The notes below the pieces were generated by a model that was given only the letters and a program-made list of their open reading frames with translations, was not told where the DNA came from and made no database searches. A program made the position numbers and the translations under genes. Positions 55,801 to 63,776 of a stretch of 64,000 bases of DNA are shown piece by piece. The stretch spans positions 3,717,980 to 3,781,979 of the forward strand of contig NZ_KI912107.1 of NCBI RefSeq assembly GCF_000517085.1, given 5' to 3'. Source of the DNA: Saccharicrinis fermentans DSM 9555 = JCM 21142 (GTDB lineage Bacteria > Bacteroidota > Bacteroidia > Bacteroidales > Marinilabiliaceae). Position 1 is the stretch's first letter, and each line of letters begins with the position of its first letter.

Positions 55801-56035
55801 CTTTCTTAATGACCTCTTCCACAAAATATGGAGTCACGGGTAAAAAATAAATTTTATCGGCAATCTTGTCAGAAGTTTGAACAGTTGCAATATTTGGATT
55901 AACCAAAACCGTTTCAATACCTTCTTCTTTTAATGCTTTAAGGGCTTGCGAACCTGAATAGTCAAACTCTCCCGCTTCGCCGATTTTTAGCGCACCCGAA
56001 CCAAGTATTACTACTTTTTTAATGTCTTTCCTCAT
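52811..56035 (-). CDS. carB: Carbamoyl phosphate synthase, large subunit
   Basis: 1074 aa, full length. Two ATP-grasp halves (N-terminal EFDYSGSQALKALKEEG; second half VLGSGAYRIGSSVEFDWCS), oligomerisation region and a C-terminal MGS-type allosteric domain with VINIPKNLS. It makes carbamoyl phosphate for pyrimidines and arginine with a CarA partner that is not in this window. It diverges from argR. The last codons and stop lie in a MITE. A TATTTTTG -7 element on the minus strand (56233-56240) would give a leader near 190 bases with a GAAATTCAG-type hairpin at 56107-56129. Confidence 0.97.
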   Translation of the reverse strand: MRKDIKKVVILGSGALKIGEAGEFDYSGSQALKALKEEGIETVLVNPNIATVQTSDKIADKIYFLPVTPYFVEEVIKKERPQGILLAFGGQTALNCGTKLYLSGVLEKYNLEVLGTPVQSIINTEDREIFANKLREIDVKTPISLAVTSVEEAVKASDEIGFPIIVRAAYTLGGMGSGFCYNKEELISRAENAFSYSDQILVEESLKGWKEVEYEVVRDKYNNCITVCNMENFDPLGIHTGESIVVAPSQTLSNSEYHKLRELAIKIIRHIGVVGECNVQYALDPESEDYRVIEVNARLSRSSALASKATGYPLAFVAAKLGLGYGLHELKNSVTKTTTTFFEPALDYVVCKIPRWDLNKFNGVSKQIGSSMKSVGEIMSIGRTFEEAIQKGLRMIGQGMHGFVANQPLKGIDVKTELAEPTDQRIYAIAEAFSLGMSVDEIHDLSKIDHWFLEKLKNISNLEIELKKYSKLEDLPDDLLRNAKRMGYSDFQIARCVFKSTSEVIGNDLIKVRAERKKRNILPVVKQIDTMAGEFPAQINYLYMTYSGSEHDIDYEKDGKSVVVLGSGAYRIGSSVEFDWCSVNALNTIREQKYRSVMINYNPETVSTDYDICDRLYFDELSFERVLDVIDLEAPKGVIVSVGGQIPNNLAMKLNGQQVPILGTSPENIDRAENRQKFSAMLDELNIDQPRWSELTSVDDIIAFSEEVGFPVLVRPSYVLSGAAMNVVSNKDELEHFLTLAANVSKEYPVVVSEFIEEAKEIEVDAVAKDGELVAYAISEHVEFAGVHSGDATIVFPPQKLYIETMRRVKKIAREIAKALHISGPFNMQLLGKNNELKVIECNLRASRSFPFVSKILKVNLIDLATQVMLGLDVQKPNKNLFDLDCVGIKAPQFSFARLAKADPVLGVDMSSTGEVGCIGDNFDEAILTSMLSVGYTIPKKNILISSGPLRSKMELLESARLLKEKGFNIFATGGTHKFFAENGVDTTLIYWPSEPDKRPNSLEMIREKEIDLVINIPKNLSTNELKNGYKIRRNAIDFNIPLITNARLASAFIQAFCKMGQDEISIKSWQEYK

Positions 56036-56260
56036 TTGTTATTGGCTATTATAAAATTGATGTAATCGTATTCTTATGCATTTTTTTTCAATAAAATAGC
56101 TATTCAGAAATTTCAGATTACTGAATTTCCACAGCACATCCTCAACAAACCACCAAAACCAACCCCCGTTCAAACAGCTCTATCTACTGTATATGAATCA
56201 ATAACACACACTTTGGCAATATATATTGTCTGCAAAAATACAAATATTTTGCAAAAACCT

Positions 56261-56278
56261 TTTGAATATTTTCAAAAA
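56261..56278 (+). promoter_or_regulatory. ARG-box-like operator over the argR promoter
   Basis: TTTTGAATATTTTCAAAA is a perfect 7+7 inverted repeat with a 4-base centre, close to the E. coli ARG box (TnTGAATwwwwATTCAnA). It covers the -33 element, so ArgR bound with arginine should block its own operon. The site is inferred from symmetry and position. Confidence 0.6.
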
Positions 56279-56291
56279 GTGTATATTTTTG
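56262..56291 (+). promoter_or_regulatory. argR promoter
   Basis: TTG at 56262-56264, 19 bases, then TATTTTTG at 56284-56291, a full match to the consensus. Transcription from about 56298 supports ATG 56315 as the argR start. Confidence 0.75.
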
Positions 56292-56314
56292 CAATGTAAT
56301 TGAATATTTATACA

Positions 56315-56791
56315 ATGAAGATTAAAGCGCAAAGGCTAACCACTATTCAAAACATCATTAGCAAGCAAAAGGTAAGTAGTCAGGAGGAGCTACTCATGCT
56401 TTTGGAGAAGGAAGGCTTTATGACCACACAAGCCACCCTGTCACGCGATTTAAAGTTTTTAAAAGTAGCCAAAGTACCACATCTTGACAAAGGCTATGTA
56501 TACGAACTACCCTCCGGGGTTAATAAAACGACTGATGAGACGCAGGATGACTTTCCCATTAGTGGCGTAGAATCCATTGATTTCACCGGTAATTTGGCGG
56601 TGATAAAAACGCGACCAGGTTTTGCAGGCGGCATAGCATCAATCATAGACAGCCACGACCCCTACGAAATTTTAGGAACCATTGCCGGGGATGACACCAT
56701 ACTTTTAATCAACAGAGAAGGTGTCTCCAAGGGACATATGCTAGAAGTATTAGCCATGTTCATTCCCGGATTAAAAAACAAAACGTTGTAG
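56315..56791 (+). CDS. argR: Arginine repressor
   Basis: 158 aa. N-terminal winged helix (about 1-65) with recognition helix TTQATLSRDLKFLKVAK; C-terminal oligomerisation and arginine-binding domain with GTIAGDDTILLINRE. A hexameric repressor sensing arginine. First gene of the arginine/proline operon, with an operator-like palindrome at its promoter. The upstream TTG (56300) is not used because the transcript starts beside it. Confidence 0.93.
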   Translation: MKIKAQRLTTIQNIISKQKVSSQEELLMLLEKEGFMTTQATLSRDLKFLKVAKVPHLDKGYVYELPSGVNKTTDETQDDFPISGVESIDFTGNLAVIKTRPGFAGGIASIIDSHDPYEILGTIAGDDTILLINREGVSKGHMLEVLAMFIPGLKNKTL

Positions 56792-56816
56792 TTGATATGT
56801 AGGAGTATAAAAATAA

Positions 56817-57497
56817 ATGAATAACGATTTTAACATAGAGGTTGCCAACGAGTCTCATTTAAAATATGTAGATGAGATACTCAACACCATTGCCGATGCG
56901 GCAAAAGTGAGAGGCACTGGTATCGCCAAGAGAAGTCCTGGTTACATTATACAAAAGATAAACGAAGGGAAGGCCATTATTGCTCTTCTCGATAAATCAT
57001 TTGCAGGCTTTTGTTACATAGAGTCGTGGGGACACGACAGGTTTGTGGCCAATTCGGGCTTAATAGTAGTAGATCAATATAGGGGACAGGGCTTGGCCAA
57101 AGCCATTAAATCAAAGGCCTTTGAGCTATCCCGTAAGAAATTTCCCAATTCAAAGCTATTCGGACTCACAACGGGTCTGGCAGTAATGAAGATCAACTCA
57201 GAGCTAGGATACAAACCAGTCACATTTTCAGAGTTGACCGATGATGAATTGTTTTGGAAAGGATGTCAGAGCTGTGTGAACTACGACATACTGGTAAGAA
57301 CAAACCGCAGACATTGCTTATGCACCGGAATGCTTTATGATCCTGCCAAGGCACAAGGACAAGAAAAGGAAAAGAGCTTTGGTGTATACGGAAGGTGGTT
57401 AAGGTTCAAGCAATCAGTTTTCCTCAAGGGAAACAAAAAGAAAGACAACAACAAAGTGTCCTATTTTAAGAGATTGCAAACAAAATTAATATCGTAA
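56817..57497 (+). CDS. GNAT acyltransferase of the arginine operon (candidate glutamate N-acyltransferase)
   Basis: 226 aa. GNAT domain in the first 150 residues: IIALLDKSFAGFCYIESWG, then SGLIVVDQYRGQGLAKAIKSKAF with the RGQGLA acetyl-CoA loop. The C-terminal part has a Cys-rich segment (CQSCVNYDIL, RRHCLCTGM) that could hold a metal. No canonical argA or argJ is in the window, and its place between argR and argG suggests it makes the acylated glutamate that argC and argD act on. Bacteroides can use N-succinyl intermediates, so acetyl or succinyl donor is open. Confidence 0.72.
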   Translation: MNNDFNIEVANESHLKYVDEILNTIADAAKVRGTGIAKRSPGYIIQKINEGKAIIALLDKSFAGFCYIESWGHDRFVANSGLIVVDQYRGQGLAKAIKSKAFELSRKKFPNSKLFGLTTGLAVMKINSELGYKPVTFSELTDDELFWKGCQSCVNYDILVRTNRRHCLCTGMLYDPAKAQGQEKEKSFGVYGRWLRFKQSVFLKGNKKKDNNKVSYFKRLQTKLIS

Positions 57498-57548
57498 ACA
57501 AAGATGCGAAGAGATGAAAGTTGATTCGCACAAAAAAATAAGAATAAA

Positions 57549-58751
57549 ATGGAAAAAGTAGTTTTAGCATTTAGTGGCGGATTAGACACTTCGTTTTGCG
57601 TTAAATATTTAAAGCACGAAAAAAATCTGGATATATATTCTGCCATTGCTAACACGGGAGGCTTCTCTGATGACGAATTAAAAAACATTGAAGAGGGAGC
57701 CTACAAGCTAGGAGTAACGAAGCATGCAACACTCGACGTTACAGACGTTTATTACCGCAACTGCATCCGCTATATGATTTACGGTAACATCCTTAAAAAC
57801 AATACTTATCCATTATCTGTAAGCTCCGAAAGGATTTTTCAGGCCTATGCCATTGTTGATTATGCCCGTAAAATAGGTGCCAAATACATTGCGCATGGAA
57901 GTACAGGTGCGGGCAACGATCAGATACGCTTTGACCTAACATTTCAGATCATTGCGCCTGAAATAGAGATCATTACTCCCATCCGAGACTTAACCCTGTC
58001 ACGTGAGGCAGAGATAGAATATCTGAAAAAACATGGCGTTGAAAGAGACTGGAAAAAGATGGAATACTCCATTAACAAAGGTCTTTGGGGCACCAGTGTT
58101 GGAGGAAAGGAAACCTTAACATCCAACAAAAACCTACCTGAAGCAGCTTACCCAAGTCAACTAGAAAAAAAAGAACCCACTGAGTTGGTCATTGAATTCA
58201 AGAAAGGAGAAATAGCATCGGTAAACGACGAAACATTCGCCGTTCCTGTAGACGCCATTCGAAAAATTGAAGCCATCGGTTCTGCTTATGCCATTGGCAG
58301 AGACACCCACATTGGTGACACGATCATTGGCATCAAAGGAAGAGTAGGCTTTGAAGCCGCAGCTCCTATGCTAATTATTAAGGCACACCACCTATTGGAA
58401 AAACACACGCTCACAAAATGGCAGATGTACTGGAAAGAACAACTAAGCAACTGGTACGGAATGCTATTACACGAGGCACAATATGTGGAGCCGGTAATGA
58501 GAGATATCGAGAAATTTCTGGATAACTCACAAAAGAATGTAAACGGAAAAGTTAAACTTAAATTATGGCCCTACCGTTTCGAGTTGGTGGGAATTGAATC
58601 CGACAACGATTTGATGAACTCCGGTTTTGGCGACTACGGCGAGGTAAACAAAGGTTGGAGCGGTGATGATGTTAAAGGATTTACATCCATAATAGGCAAC
58701 CAGCTTAAGATCTTTAACAATGTCAATAAAGGCCAGTTAGACATTGAATAA
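57549..58751 (+). CDS. argG: Argininosuccinate synthase
   Basis: 400 aa. ATP-binding P-loop FSGGLDTSF at the N-terminus, STGAGNDQIRFD and the C-terminal segments of the family are present. It condenses citrulline and aspartate with ATP to argininosuccinate, in the cytosol. It follows the GNAT by 51 bases. A 10-bp hairpin separates it from argC. Confidence 0.96.
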   Translation: MEKVVLAFSGGLDTSFCVKYLKHEKNLDIYSAIANTGGFSDDELKNIEEGAYKLGVTKHATLDVTDVYYRNCIRYMIYGNILKNNTYPLSVSSERIFQAYAIVDYARKIGAKYIAHGSTGAGNDQIRFDLTFQIIAPEIEIITPIRDLTLSREAEIEYLKKHGVERDWKKMEYSINKGLWGTSVGGKETLTSNKNLPEAAYPSQLEKKEPTELVIEFKKGEIASVNDETFAVPVDAIRKIEAIGSAYAIGRDTHIGDTIIGIKGRVGFEAAAPMLIIKAHHLLEKHTLTKWQMYWKEQLSNWYGMLLHEAQYVEPVMRDIEKFLDNSQKNVNGKVKLKLWPYRFELVGIESDNDLMNSGFGDYGEVNKGWSGDDVKGFTSIIGNQLKIFNNVNKGQLDIE

Positions 58752-58776
58752 GGCAAGCACTGCAAAAAAAAATCAA

Positions 58777-58812
58777 AATAAGGGACAAGCCCCCAAAAGC
58801 AAGTCCCTTATT
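58777..58812 (+). other. Hairpin between argG and argC
   Basis: AATAAGGGAC (58777-58786) pairs perfectly with GTCCCTTATT (58803-58812) across a 16-base loop. There is no T-run, so it is probably an mRNA-processing or stability element within the operon rather than a full terminator. Confidence 0.65.
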
Positions 58813-58834
58813 AACAATCTATTATTCAGAAAAT

Positions 58835-59800
58835 ATGATTAAAGTAGGAATCGTTGGTGGAGCAGGATATACAGCAGGAGAATTACTCAGAATATTACTG
58901 AACCATCCCCATGCAGAAATAACCTGCGTGCAAAGCACCAGTAATGCAGGAAACCCTATAACGGCGGTACACACCGATTTACTGGGAGATACAGAACTGA
59001 GCTTTGCTCCGAAACTAGACACAGCAAAAGTAGATGTCATATTTTTATGTATGGGTCACGGAAAATCCAAAGAATTCTTGACTGAAAATAGGATTCCGGA
59101 ATCTATTAAAATCATCGACCTAAGTCATGACTACCGCATAGAAACTCCGGGAAACGATTTTGTATATGGTCTGCCAGAGCTGAATATGGAAGCCATAAAA
59201 ACAGCCAATAAAATTGCCAATCCAGGTTGCTTTGCCACAGCAATTCAATTAGCTCTTTTACCATTGGCTGCAGCCAAGCAATTAAACGAAGTACATGTGA
59301 ATGCTGTCACAGGCTCCACTGGAGCAGGACAAAAACCTACATCTACCTCGCACTTTAGCTGGCGCAACAACAACCTTTCTGTTTATAAAGTATTTTCGCA
59401 CCAACATCTGGGTGAAATCAGGCAATCACTCAAACAGCTACAGCAAGATTTTAACAAGCCTGTTAACTTTGTACCGGTACGTGGAAATTTCACACGTGGT
59501 ATTATGGCCACAGCATATACCGACAGCGACCTTAGTCAGGAAGAAGCAATTCAATTATATAAGCGTTACTATCAAGATCATCCTTTTGTAACTGTTACAG
59601 ACACCAATCCCAACCTAAAACAGGTAGTCAACACCAATAAAGCAATTGTATTTATTGAAAAACATGAAGGCAAGATTTTCATCGTCAGCATGATCGACAA
59701 CCTTGTGAAGGGAGCATCAGGACAAGCCGTACACAATATGAATTTGATGTTCGGAGTAGATGAAAAAGCAGGTCTTCGACTTAAATCCGTGGCCTTTTAA
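58835..59800 (+). CDS. argC: N-acyl-gamma-glutamyl-phosphate reductase
   Basis: 321 aa. NADP-binding GGAGYTAGELLRILLNHP at the N-terminus and active-site Cys in ANPGCFATAIQLALLPL. It reduces the acylglutamyl phosphate to the semialdehyde, the third step of arginine synthesis. The size is close to the usual 310-345 aa. Followed by a 15-bp hairpin before argD. Confidence 0.96.
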   Translation: MIKVGIVGGAGYTAGELLRILLNHPHAEITCVQSTSNAGNPITAVHTDLLGDTELSFAPKLDTAKVDVIFLCMGHGKSKEFLTENRIPESIKIIDLSHDYRIETPGNDFVYGLPELNMEAIKTANKIANPGCFATAIQLALLPLAAAKQLNEVHVNAVTGSTGAGQKPTSTSHFSWRNNNLSVYKVFSHQHLGEIRQSLKQLQQDFNKPVNFVPVRGNFTRGIMATAYTDSDLSQEEAIQLYKRYYQDHPFVTVTDTNPNLKQVVNTNKAIVFIEKHEGKIFIVSMIDNLVKGASGQAVHNMNLMFGVDEKAGLRLKSVAF

Positions 59801-59915
59801 CCGAAACACAACCAATAAATGATACCCTTCGGTACCGAAAGAACCACCCATCTGATTAAAAAAGACAATGCATAAAAAGGTTTAATTCAGATGTGGATGC
59901 AATGAAGACATGTAG

Positions 59916-59953
59916 ATATTCCTGCAGGGTATTTCAAAACCCTGTAGGAATAT
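59916..59953 (+). other. Strong hairpin between argC and argD
   Basis: ATATTCCTGCAGGGT (59916-59930) pairs with ACCCTGTAGGAATAT (59939-59953), 15 bp with one G-U, around an 8-base loop. Downstream is A/T-rich but without a clear U-run. It may attenuate or protect the message in the operon. Confidence 0.7.
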
Positions 59954-60011
59954 TATTTAAAAGGACCCTCAATAAGGTCTGTTATCTTTTATCGAAAAAA
60001 CACAAAAAAGA

Positions 60012-61136
60012 ATGAAACTATTTGATGTATATCCCCTCTTTGACATTGAGCCAGTAAAAGCTCAGGGATGTTATATTTGGGATAAAAACGATCATAAATA
60101 CCTGGATTTATACGGAGGTCATGCAGTTATAAGCATTGGTCATACGCACCCCCATTATGTAGAACGAATTACGCAACAATTAAATCAAATTGGTTTCTAT
60201 TCCAACTCGGTTCAGAACCAGCTCCAAAAGGATTTAGCCCGGAAGCTGGGCGAGATATCAGGACTGGATGACTACAATTTATTTCTATGTAATTCTGGAG
60301 CCGAAGCCAATGAAAATGCATTAAAACTAGCCTCCTTTGCCACTGGTAAAAAGAAAGTTATCTCTTTCAAAAAAGGATTCCATGGTCGCACCTCGGCTGC
60401 TGTTGCTGTTACCGACAATCCTAAAATAATAGCACCCATCAACAGTAAACACGAAAGTGTTATTCTCGAACTTAACAACCTGGACACTGTTGAAGAAGCA
60501 TTAAAGAACAATGACATTTGCGCCGTAATCATCGAAGGCATCCAAGGCATTGGTGGCATCATCGTACCCGATGCAGAATTTCTAGAAGGACTAGAACAAC
60601 TATGTAATCAATACAATACCGTGCTCATCCTGGACGAAATACAATCAGGCTACGGACGTTCAGGAAAATTCTTTGCATTTCAATACAGCAAGGTAAAACC
60701 ACATCTGGTAACCATGGCCAAAGGAATGGGCAATGGCTTTCCCATTGGAGGCGTATTAATATCTAACAAGTTTGAACCATGGTACGGCATGCTAGGCACT
60801 ACCTTTGGGGGAAATTACCTGGCATGTGCCGCTGCATTGGCAGTTTTGGAAGTAATAGAAAAGGAAGACCTAATACAAAATGCCCAGAAAGTAGGCAGTC
60901 ACTTACTGGCCAAAGCTAAAAAAATGTTAAAAGGATGCAAGGTACGTGGGTATGGACTAATGATTGGCTTAGAATTTGATGAGGAAATTGTAGCGTTAAG
61001 AAAGAAACTTCTTTTTGAAGAAAAAATATTTACCGGAGTATCAGGCACTAAAACCATAAGAATTTTACCTCCATTAAATCTTAGTATTGAGGAAGCAGAT
61101 TTATTTATTGATAAATTGGTAAAATGCGTTCAATAA
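60012..61136 (+). CDS. argD: Acetylornithine/succinylornithine aminotransferase family
   Basis: 374 aa PLP enzyme, class III aminotransferase. Markers: GHTHPHYVERITQQ, NSGAEANENALKLA, LDEIQSGYGRSGKFFAFQ and PLP-lysine in MAKGMGNGFPIGG. It converts the acyl-glutamate semialdehyde to acylornithine. The family name is certain; acetyl- or succinyl-specificity is not. Its start is 58 bases after the argC/argD hairpin. Confidence 0.94.
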   Translation: MKLFDVYPLFDIEPVKAQGCYIWDKNDHKYLDLYGGHAVISIGHTHPHYVERITQQLNQIGFYSNSVQNQLQKDLARKLGEISGLDDYNLFLCNSGAEANENALKLASFATGKKKVISFKKGFHGRTSAAVAVTDNPKIIAPINSKHESVILELNNLDTVEEALKNNDICAVIIEGIQGIGGIIVPDAEFLEGLEQLCNQYNTVLILDEIQSGYGRSGKFFAFQYSKVKPHLVTMAKGMGNGFPIGGVLISNKFEPWYGMLGTTFGGNYLACAAALAVLEVIEKEDLIQNAQKVGSHLLAKAKKMLKGCKVRGYGLMIGLEFDEEIVALRKKLLFEEKIFTGVSGTKTIRILPPLNLSIEEADLFIDKLVKCVQ

Positions 61137-61183
61137 TTTAGGAGCCTGATGCGTTATTAAATGAACATCAACATACACAGGCT

Positions 61184-61771
61184 ATGATTAAATTTTTCTG
61201 GAACGAAGAGTGGAAAGACATTGATTTTGAAGAAGGTGCTCTGAAAAAAAAGTACGCCATATCCAATTACGGGAGAGTAATCAGTTACATCGACAAATTG
61301 GAAGAAGGAGATCTCATTAAAGGAGGTAGACTAAGAGGCTATGCCACATTGCCGGTTCGGCCGTTTGGAAAGTCTAAAACTTTTTACATTCATAAATTAG
61401 TTGCTCAGTATTTTATTGAAAACGACAGGGAAGATGCTAAATTTGTGATTCATGTAGATTACAACAAAAACAACAACTACATCCAGAATCTTAAATGGAG
61501 TACCAAGGAAGAAGTTTTTAAACATCAGCAGCACAACCCGTCGGTATTAGAGGCAAGAGAAAAACAAAAAGGACGAAAAACGGTTCAAGGACACAAACTG
61601 TCGTCGACCGAGGTAATTCGTTTGAAGCGAAAAATATTTGACCCCAAGCGCAAATCACGCTTAAAGATTATTGCCAAACAGTTTGGCATTAGTGAGATGC
61701 AACTATACCGAATAAAATCGGGAGAAAATTGGGGACACGTTAAAGTAGAAATTAATGGTGTAGAGTATTAG
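61184..61771 (+). CDS. NUMOD4/HNH endonuclease-like protein within the arginine-proline operon
   Basis: 195 aa. NUMOD4-type N-terminus (KKKYAISNYGRVISYI), then an HNH-like core FYIHKLVAQYF and FVIHVDYNKNNNYIQNLKW, in which the residue before the general-base His is Ile instead of the usual Asn, so catalysis is uncertain. The C-terminus has an HTH typical of homing endonucleases (KIIAKQFGISEMQLYRIKSG). It sits between argD and proC on the same strand with 47- and 64-base gaps. A nine-codon frame (61161-61187) ends by overlap with its ATG. Either a parasitic homing gene or a domesticated DNA-binding protein. Confidence 0.75.
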   Translation: MIKFFWNEEWKDIDFEEGALKKKYAISNYGRVISYIDKLEEGDLIKGGRLRGYATLPVRPFGKSKTFYIHKLVAQYFIENDREDAKFVIHVDYNKNNNYIQNLKWSTKEEVFKHQQHNPSVLEAREKQKGRKTVQGHKLSSTEVIRLKRKIFDPKRKSRLKIIAKQFGISEMQLYRIKSGENWGHVKVEINGVEY

Positions 61772-61835
61772 TTCATGAAATGACCATCTGCTTGTTATTC
61801 GTGAATGAAACTCGAATATCAAACAGAGTCATATT

Positions 61836-62636
61836 ATGAAAAACAAAAAAATAGCAATTATAGGTGGCGGTAACTTAGGACAAGCCATAGCCAAAGGTAT
61901 TGTTAACTCAAACATCGTTGCTGCGTCCAACATCACCGTCACCCGACGCAGAACCCATCTTATACAAACACTAAAAGAGCTTGACATCCGCATTAGCTCC
62001 AACAACATAGAAGCTGCCACAGATGCCAACATCATTTTCTTAGCTGTTAAGCCCTATCAGATTCAACAGGTAATAGAAGAAATTAGTCCTTACGTTCAAA
62101 AAGGTACCATCATTATCTCCTTGGCCACTGGCATAGACGCCTTGTCCATTGAAAAATATTTCAAAAAAGAACTCCCTATATTCAGAGCCATGCCCAACAC
62201 GGCTATTGCCATTGGGGAGTCAATGACCTGTATTTCGGCACACCATGCCAACCAAGAGCAGGAACAAATTGTACTTACCCTTTTTGAGCAAGTTGGACAA
62301 GCACTGATTATTCCCGAAGAACTGATGTCTTCTGCCACTGTTCTGGCTGCTTGCGGAATAGCCTATGCCTTACGCTTTATTCGTGCTGCTACACAAGGAG
62401 GGATAGAAATTGGTTTTGGCTCAAACCTGGCATTGCAGGTGGCTGCGCAAACTGTAAAAGGAGCCGCTGAGCTTCTGATCAAAGCAGGCACACACCCCGA
62501 AGAAGAAATAGACAAGGTGACAACACCACGTGGTGTTACCATCTCCGGATTAAACGAGATGGAACACCAGGGCTTTAGCTCTGCCCTCATCAAAGGAGTA
62601 TTAACATCATTTAATAAAATTGAGAACGGTAAGTAA
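61836..62636 (+). CDS. proC: Pyrroline-5-carboxylate reductase
   Basis: 266 aa. Nucleotide-binding GGGNLGQAI at the N-terminus, IIFLAVKPYQIQQVI and the C-terminal TTPRGVTISGLNEME region of the family. Last step of proline synthesis. It is placed in the same operon as argR through argD, so proline and arginine pathways are transcribed together. Confidence 0.95.
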   Translation: MKNKKIAIIGGGNLGQAIAKGIVNSNIVAASNITVTRRRTHLIQTLKELDIRISSNNIEAATDANIIFLAVKPYQIQQVIEEISPYVQKGTIIISLATGIDALSIEKYFKKELPIFRAMPNTAIAIGESMTCISAHHANQEQEQIVLTLFEQVGQALIIPEELMSSATVLAACGIAYALRFIRAATQGGIEIGFGSNLALQVAAQTVKGAAELLIKAGTHPEEEIDKVTTPRGVTISGLNEMEHQGFSSALIKGVLTSFNKIENGK

Positions 62637-62671
62637 GTTCAAGAAACCCATAGCTCACAATCTTAGAAAAA

Positions 62672-63745
62672 GTGTATAAATCCATTATAATAAAAATAGG
62701 CTCCAATGTGCTCACTAAAGACGACGGCACTCTTCATGATCAAAGAGTATCACACTTGGTGGACCAAATAGCCCAGCTGCACGACCGAAACAAAAAAATC
62801 ATTTTAGTTTCTTCCGGAGCCGTTGCGGCAGGCAGGTCAATGGTGCAGGTACACAAAAAAACAGACACCGTTTCTTCTCGTCAACTACTATCTTCGGTTG
62901 GCCAGGTAAAATTACTCAACACCTATTCAACACAGTTCGAGAAACATCATATCCAATGCGCACAGGTTTTAGTGACCAAACAAGACTTCAGATCCAGAGA
63001 GCACTACCTGAATATGAAAAATTGCCTTTCAACTTTATGGGACAATGATATCGTTCCCATCATCAACGAAAACGATGCAGTATCTGTCACAGCCCTTATG
63101 TTTACCGACAACGATGAACTGGCAGGACTCTTAGCAACCATGATGAACTCCGAGGCACTTTTTATCTTGAGCAATATCAATGGCATCTACAACGGAAACC
63201 CCGATAAAAAGGACACACAAGTGATCAGAACCATCGACAGCGCTCACACCGATTTATCAGCATATATCTCCACCACCAAATCTAATTTCGGCCGTGGAGG
63301 GATGTTAACCAAATGTAAGATAGCGCAAAAGACGGCAGCATCAGGCATATCGGTCCACATCGCCAATGGCACCATCAAGAACATATTGATTGACTTAAAT
63401 AACGCCCCCAAAAAGGTAGAACACACTCATTTTACAAAGGGAGAAAAATACCCCGCTGTAAAAAAATGGATGGCCTACTCTGAAGCATTTGCCAATGCTC
63501 AGGTTTATATTAACCAGGGTGCTATGGAAGCTTTAAATTCAGAAAAAGCTACCAGTTTATTATTGGCCGGTGTGACACATATGCAGGGTAACTTTAAAAA
63601 GGGCGACTTGCTAAAAATTATGTCTGAAGATGGGAAAGCAATAGGGATAGGAAGGGCCAAGTACGACCGATCGAAGGCCGATGAACATCTGCACGATAAT
63701 AAATATCAGCCGCTAATCCATTATGATTATTTGTATTTATTTTAA
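62672..63745 (+). CDS. proB: Glutamate 5-kinase
   Basis: 357 aa. Amino-acid kinase domain from KIGSNVLTKDDG through PIINENDAVSV, then a C-terminal PUA-like domain (KATSLLLAGV onward). It phosphorylates glutamate for proline. Start codon is GTG (62672): no in-frame ATG upstream gives a better N-terminus. It follows proC by 35 bases. Confidence 0.94.
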   Translation: MYKSIIIKIGSNVLTKDDGTLHDQRVSHLVDQIAQLHDRNKKIILVSSGAVAAGRSMVQVHKKTDTVSSRQLLSSVGQVKLLNTYSTQFEKHHIQCAQVLVTKQDFRSREHYLNMKNCLSTLWDNDIVPIINENDAVSVTALMFTDNDELAGLLATMMNSEALFILSNINGIYNGNPDKKDTQVIRTIDSAHTDLSAYISTTKSNFGRGGMLTKCKIAQKTAASGISVHIANGTIKNILIDLNNAPKKVEHTHFTKGEKYPAVKKWMAYSEAFANAQVYINQGAMEALNSEKATSLLLAGVTHMQGNFKKGDLLKIMSEDGKAIGIGRAKYDRSKADEHLHDNKYQPLIHYDYLYLF

Positions 63746-63776
63746 TTATACGTTCAAATTCTAAATCACTCATAGC

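Noticed and set aside
59801-60011. A small gene between argC and argD
   Set aside because: No frame of useful length with a start and coding pattern; the stretch is occupied by the 15-bp hairpin.
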